NCBI GenBank assembly: GCA_035570275.1
Contig: DATMNI010000370.1
Location: forward strand, 1 to 10,394
Origin: DATMNI01 sp035570275
GTDB lineage: Bacteria > Acidobacteriota > Terriglobia > Bryobacterales > Bryobacteraceae
Direction: 5' to 3'
DNA length: 10,394 nt
The notes under the pieces are model-generated. The model did not search any database. It was not told the DNA's origin and saw only the letters and a list, made by a program, of their open reading frames with translations. Of the stretch, positions 7,177 to 10,394 are shown one piece after another. Positions within the stretch are counted from its first letter, which is position 1. Each line of letters begins with the position of its first letter. The position numbers and the translations under genes were made by a program.

Positions 7177-7213
7177 TTTCACGGCGGGAGGCGGGCCGCA
7201 GCGCGCCTCCCGC
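7144..7213. repeat. Tandem near-identical hairpins (two inverted repeats)
   Basis: The hairpin at 7144-7176 is followed by a second one at 7184-7213: arms GCGGGAGGCG (7184-7193) and CGCCTCCCGC (7204-7213) with a 10-base loop. The outer 10 bp of both stems are the same, and each copy is followed by a similar TTCACG or TTTCACG, so the unit looks duplicated with a period of about 40 bases. The arms can also cross-pair between copies. This resembles REP/BIME-like repeats as well as a tandem terminator. Confidence 0.65.
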
Positions 7214-7231
7214 ATTCACGATTGGTGTTAT

Positions 7232-7246
7232 CGAGTGTGCCACTCG
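7232..7246. promoter_or_regulatory. Short inverted repeat CGAGTG-TGC-CACTCG upstream of the peptidase unit
   Basis: A perfect 6-bp inverted repeat with a 3-base spacer lies in the 160-base stretch between the tandem hairpins and the peptidase start. A weak -10-like TAATAT sits at 7276-7281, but no matching -35 is clear. It may be an operator for the peptidase operon or a small RNA hairpin. Evidence is position and symmetry only. Confidence 0.3.
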
Positions 7247-7279
7247 CAAACCGTAATGATCTTCTCCGCGCAAGGTAAT

Positions 7280-7375
7280 ATGATGGAATCACGGCGAGGA
7301 GGAGGCCGATGGAACGTTCGTGTGAACGATCTGCCGACGGGCCAGCCCGACGCATCGAGCTTCGAGGCCGTCTGA
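7280..7375 (+). CDS. Possible 31-residue leader ORF ahead of the peptidase
   Basis: A double ATG (7280 and 7283) opens a frame that ends with TGA at 7373-7375, one base before the peptidase ATG at 7377. A short AAGG (7272-7275) precedes it. The peptide is basic at its start and has no family I recognise. It overlaps the alternative 23-residue frame at 7309, which has the better ribosome site; at most one of the two is likely real. Confidence 0.2.
   Translation: MMESRRGGGRWNVRVNDLPTGQPDASSFEAV
7296..7305 (+). promoter_or_regulatory. Very strong ribosome-binding-like sequence GAGGAGGAGG
   Basis: This triple GAG-G repeat is the best Shine-Dalgarno match in the gap. Its first seven bases stand 6 bases ahead of the ATG at 7309 and 74 bases ahead of the peptidase ATG. 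It therefore serves the small frame at 7309, not the peptidase directly, whose own site (GAGG at 7364-7367) is weaker. Confidence 0.45.
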
Positions 7376-7380
7376 CATGA
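7309..7380 (+). CDS. Possible 23-residue leader ORF translationally coupled to the peptidase
   Basis: ATG at 7309, preceded by GAGGAGGAGG, opens a 23-residue, Arg-rich frame. It begins MERSCERSADG and ends in RGRLT. Its TGA (7378-7380) overlaps the peptidase ATG (7377-7379) as ATGA. No homolog is recognised. The strong ribosome site and the overlap suggest ribosomes may be delivered to the peptidase start by termination-reinitiation. It could instead be a chance frame in a GC-rich leader. Confidence 0.35.
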   Translation: MERSCERSADGPARRIELRGRLT

Positions 7381-9419
7381 GGCCTTCCGGCATGTTTCGG
7401 TGGCTCGTCGTCCTATTGATGTGGCCGGCGCCGGCGGCGGACACGGAGCCCAGCCTCCAGGCCGTGATCGAACAAGTTGGCCGCGGGTATCGATCCGGCG
7501 ATGCCATGCGCGTCCTGGGCGATGTCTACGCCAGCGACCGCTACTTCACCTTTCCCCGCTTTCATGCAACTGCCGAATACCTGAAGAGCTCGATGCTGAA
7601 GGCCGGCCTCAGCAGTGTGGAGCTGGTGGAGACGCCCGCCGATGGCGTCTCGCAGGTTGGCTACTGGACGATGCCTCTGGCCTGGGACGTCAGCAGCGCA
7701 CGCCTCGAAATCCTGGACGACAGCGTGCCCGCGGCGGCGAGAGTTCTCGCCGACTACCAGAAGGTTCCGAGTTCCCTGGGGATGTGGAGCGGGCCCACGA
7801 CGCCCGAGGGCATCACCGCGGAGGTGGTGGAGGTGAAGAAAGGCGATGTTCGCAATCTTGCCCAGATGGACCTTCGCGGCAAACTGGCCCTGACGGAAGA
7901 GAATCCGGCCAACATCAAATGGCTGTTGGTGAAGGCAGGCGCGCTGGGCGCAATCAACACCTTTACCGAAAACCCCGGCCTGGCCGATGGCCGGCAGTGG
8001 ATTAACGCCTGGGGAGACGATGGGTGGGCGTTCACCAAACGGAGCACGCCGCTGCTGTCGTTCTCTATCACGCCGCGGCAGACGGCGTTGATGCGCAGCC
8101 TGCTGGCGCGCGGGCCGGTTCGCGTCAAGGCGGCGGTCGATAGTCGACATTACCCGGGATCCTATCCTTACGTGACTGGCGTGATCGCAGGAACGGGTCC
8201 GGAAGAGGTCCTCACCCTGGGCCATACCTCGGAGCAGGGAGCGGAAGACAATGCCACCGGGGTCGCCGCCACGCTGGAGGCACTGAGTACCCTGCATCGC
8301 CTGATCGCCGAGGGGGTGCTGCCGAAGCCGAAGCGAAGTATCCGGGTGCTGTCCATGGGTGAGATGTACGGGTCCATGAATTACGTGCAGAGCAATCCGG
8401 AGCGAATTGGGCGAACGGTGGCGGCGATGTGCGTGGACACGCCCGCGGCATCGTATGATCTCGCCGGAACCGAGTACACATTCTACATGAACCCCCATGT
8501 GGCCAAGGATTTCACCGACGCCTTCATTCTTAAGGTGGCAGGCGAATATCTCCCGAAAGTCAACCGGCCATGGCACGAAAAGGAATTCACCACTGGGACG
8601 GACACCTACATGGCCGAGCCCATGGTGGGAGTGCCGACGGTCTGGGGATACAGCGGCAGCGGCGTAGAGACCCATCACAACAGTGAAGACACGCCCGACC
8701 GCGTGGACGAACGATCGCTGCGCGACATTTCAGTGATTGACGCCGCGTTCCTCTACTTCATCGCCAACGCCGGTGAACCCGAGGCCCTTTGGCTGGCGCG
8801 TTTGAGCGAGAGCCGCGGATACGGCCAGACACTCAAGTTCGCCTCACAATTTCTGGATTCCATTGCGTATGCCGCGGATGCCGAAGCACTGGGCACGCTG
8901 CGCGGACAGGCGGAAGCGAAGATCGCGTATTCGGTGGATCGGGAGAGCCAGGCGGTTTCCAGCGTTCTGCGGCTGGTACCCAAGCCTCGCAACGCCGCGG
9001 TTAGAACGGCTCTCGGCCCGATGCTGGACGGCTTGCGCCGATTCGGATATCTGCAATCCAGCCGCGTTGGCAGCGCCGTGGATGCGCGGGCGCGCGCGCT
9101 TGGAATCAACACAGCCGTGAAGCCGGCCGAAGATCGGGACCCGCAACTGGCAGCCGCCTTGAAGTTGGTGGTGAAGCGCAAACGATTCGGCACGCTGCCT
9201 CTGGACGATCTGGCGCAAGATCGATGGGAAGGCTACCCTTCGGGCGCTTGGGCCGCCGTCCCCACCATCGCTCTTTATTGGTGCGATGGCCGGCGGAATC
9301 TGGCGGATGTGATCCGGCTGACACGGTTGGAACTCGGCCCGACGGAATTCGATTTTCTGGGCTATTTCCAATTCCTGGCCCGCCACGGCTACGTTGAGAT
9401 GATAGGCGCCGATCCATGA
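7377..9419 (+). CDS. Secreted M28/DUF4910-like metallopeptidase with PA-like insert and C-terminal winged-helix-like domain
   Basis: A 680-residue exported protein, probably a zinc exopeptidase or a relative of one. A signal peptide (1 to about 21) ends PAPAA|D. A PA-like insert lies at about 147-230 ('LRGKLALTEEN', 'LLVKAGALGAINTF'). The M28-like core follows: His283 in LGHTSEQGAEDNATG, bridging-type Asp291, Glu329 in GEMYGSMNYV, Asp354 in MCVDTP, and His434 in HHNSEDTPD. These map to the five family metal ligands. The usual HxD catalytic Asp is Ser285 here, and the usual EE pair is a single Glu; E-x-x-G-S resembles DUF4910 proteins. The C-terminus (about 600-677), with PTIALYWCDGRRNLADVIRL, looks like the winged-helix domain found at the end of DUF4910 proteins. 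The start at 7377 has GAGG 9 bases upstream. Its stop overlaps the next gene (ATGA). Confidence 0.85.
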   Translation: MRPSGMFRWLVVLLMWPAPAADTEPSLQAVIEQVGRGYRSGDAMRVLGDVYASDRYFTFPRFHATAEYLKSSMLKAGLSSVELVETPADGVSQVGYWTMPLAWDVSSARLEILDDSVPAAARVLADYQKVPSSLGMWSGPTTPEGITAEVVEVKKGDVRNLAQMDLRGKLALTEENPANIKWLLVKAGALGAINTFTENPGLADGRQWINAWGDDGWAFTKRSTPLLSFSITPRQTALMRSLLARGPVRVKAAVDSRHYPGSYPYVTGVIAGTGPEEVLTLGHTSEQGAEDNATGVAATLEALSTLHRLIAEGVLPKPKRSIRVLSMGEMYGSMNYVQSNPERIGRTVAAMCVDTPAASYDLAGTEYTFYMNPHVAKDFTDAFILKVAGEYLPKVNRPWHEKEFTTGTDTYMAEPMVGVPTVWGYSGSGVETHHNSEDTPDRVDERSLRDISVIDAAFLYFIANAGEPEALWLARLSESRGYGQTLKFASQFLDSIAYAADAEALGTLRGQAEAKIAYSVDRESQAVSSVLRLVPKPRNAAVRTALGPMLDGLRRFGYLQSSRVGSAVDARARALGINTAVKPAEDRDPQLAAALKLVVKRKRFGTLPLDDLAQDRWEGYPSGAWAAVPTIALYWCDGRRNLADVIRLTRLELGPTEFDFLGYFQFLARHGYVEMIGADP

Positions 9420-10394
9420 GCCTGCCGAACAGAACAGCGATGCTGCTATGCGCCTTGTCCCTGGCCGGGGTGGGTGTGCAGGCAACGGAGCGGGTACAAT
9501 GCCCTGCCACGGCGGACAACTGGGTGGAGACTCCGCCATGGGAACCGCACGCCCGTGAATCCCGCAACTACGGCCTTGATCGGCACTTGATCGTCAACAG
9601 CCGGAACAGCTTCGCGTTGCTGGCTTTCGACATGGCGCCCGCCAGGGGACTGCGCATCGAGAAGGCTCTCCTGCGCGTGCATCGTGAGCCCGATCCCATC
9701 CCGTTGACCATGGCCGGCATCTCCACCATCAGCGGATCCGGCCCGTGGTCCGAGGGCGAAATGAACTACTTCTTCGCGCGCAAGGGCCAGCCTTGGTCAT
9801 ACCCCGGCTCCGATCTGGCCGACGTGGTCTTCGGACTTGGCGGCAGCCTCTACGCCTATGTAAAGGCGCACGACGCCGGGGGCGGATGGTATGAGATCGA
9901 CATCCCTCCGCAAATCGCGGCTTCTCTGGCCACAGGCGACCAGTTCGGAATTATGCTGACCGACGAGAAGGGACAAACGCGCACGCGCCACATTATCGGC
10001 AGCCGCGAGAGCGCCGATCCGCCAGTCCTGATCCTCGAGGGTACGCGCGCCAACTCCACGCCAGGCCGTATGCCAAGCGCGGTGCCAAGCGCGGCGCCAG
10101 GCGCGGTGCCCGGGCCCGTGAAGCCGTTGACGCCACGCTCCGCCGATGCGTTGGGGCGTACCTCGCTCAGGCCCGGCAGCGCGATCCTGCATTTCAGCGG
10201 CTCGGGCGCCGTGCATTATGACCTGCGCTTCTCCGAAGCCCTTATCACCGCGAAGAATTTCGACACCGCCGCGCCGGTGCCGCGCTGGATGCTGGACCCG
10301 CTCGCCTCGCATCCGAACCCGCTGGTGACTTCCAATTCCCTTCAAGACCAGGTGAACGCTATCGTCGAGCAGTTGCAGCCCGGAAAGCTCTACT
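9416..10394 (+). CDS. Secreted protein with DNRLRE/CBM96-like domain, 5' part (truncated by window edge)
   Basis: The reading frame stays open from ATG 9416 to the end of the window, giving 326 residues without a stop, so the gene continues to the right. Its ATG overlaps the peptidase TGA as ATGA, so the two are co-translated. Residues 1-23 are a signal peptide (hydrophobic LLCALSLAGVGVQA, cut near QA|T). Residues about 27-208 form a beta-rich domain containing FALLAFDM (66-73), ALLRVHREP (84-92) and FGIMLTDEKGQ (177-187). This is the layout of DNRLRE/CBM96-like domains, which often bind polysaccharide. A Pro/Ala linker (about 213-240) leads into a second beta domain with LRPGSAILHFSGSG (251-264), VPRWMLDP (288-295) and LQPGKLY at the edge, possibly fibronectin-III-like. 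The function is unknown; polysaccharide binding or degradation beside a secreted peptidase is plausible. Confidence 0.8.
   Translation, partial: MSLPNRTAMLLCALSLAGVGVQATERVQCPATADNWVETPPWEPHARESRNYGLDRHLIVNSRNSFALLAFDMAPARGLRIEKALLRVHREPDPIPLTMAGISTISGSGPWSEGEMNYFFARKGQPWSYPGSDLADVVFGLGGSLYAYVKAHDAGGGWYEIDIPPQIAASLATGDQFGIMLTDEKGQTRTRHIIGSRESADPPVLILEGTRANSTPGRMPSAVPSAAPGAVPGPVKPLTPRSADALGRTSLRPGSAILHFSGSGAVHYDLRFSEALITAKNFDTAAPVPRWMLDPLASHPNPLVTSNSLQDQVNAIVEQLQPGKLY
10070..10117 (+). repeat. Four imperfect 12-bp tandem repeats encoding a Pro/Ala linker
   Basis: Units begin at 10070, 10082, 10094 and 10106. They encode MPSA, VPSA, APGA and VPGP. The first two units differ at a single base, while the later ones are more diverged. 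The array keeps frame and forms the flexible linker between the two beta domains of the truncated secreted protein. Its copy number may vary between strains by slippage. Confidence 0.65.

Noticed and set aside
7276..7281. TAATAT as a -10 box for the peptidase unit
   Set aside because: It matches the consensus at only four of six positions, and no -35 lies at the right distance.
7413..8678. Minus-strand open frame of 421 codons opposite the peptidase
   Set aside because: The forward strand carries the metal-ligand motifs and a signal peptide; the reverse product is His/Arg-rich and matches no family.
10070..10117. CRISPR-like or mobile repeat array
   Set aside because: The 12-bp units are contiguous, in frame and encode a Pro/Ala linker; there are no spacers.

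Overview
This window comes from a GC-rich bacterial chromosome. It most resembles an Acidobacteria of the Solibacter/Bryobacter type. That assignment is inferred from gene style: a membrane Ser/Thr kinase fused to a TolB/PD40 propeller, an adjacent sigma factor of the Sigma70_ECF group, large secreted proteins with putative-Ig (He_PIG-like) repeats, and a secreted M28-like peptidase. No rRNA, tRNA, CRISPR array, transposase or integrase is visible.

Region 1 (1-3385) is a divergent signalling pair. A 904-residue kinase-propeller gene is read leftward and a 197-residue ECF-type sigma factor is read rightward. They share a 71-bp start-to-start gap that holds an 11-bp palindrome. No anti-sigma factor is seen, so the kinase is the obvious candidate partner of the sigma factor.

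Region 2 (3386-7122) is one large secreted protein of 1209 residues, starting 107 bp after the sigma gene on the same strand with no visible terminator between them. Its parts in order are: signal sequence, unrecognised helical region, two long hydrophobic segments, a pair of YxDWxGxxW modules, about five Ig-like domains, and a C-terminal repetitive x(V/I)xGN beta-solenoid-like domain. This combination is the most unusual item in the window.

Region 3 (7123-7376) is intergenic. It carries two nearly identical tandem hairpins, the first of which is a plausible terminator, then a short inverted repeat, then two overlapping candidate leader ORFs.

Region 4 (7377-10394) is a two-gene translationally coupled unit. 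A secreted M28/DUF4910-like metallopeptidase with a C-terminal winged-helix-like domain overlaps by ATGA with a secreted protein that runs off the right edge. The second protein has a DNRLRE/CBM96-like beta domain and a Pro/Ala linker.

Working model (inference): an envelope signal sensed through the propeller is relayed by the kinase to the sigma factor, which drives expression of the downstream secreted proteins. Nothing in the sequence proves the link between the signalling pair and the peptidase unit.
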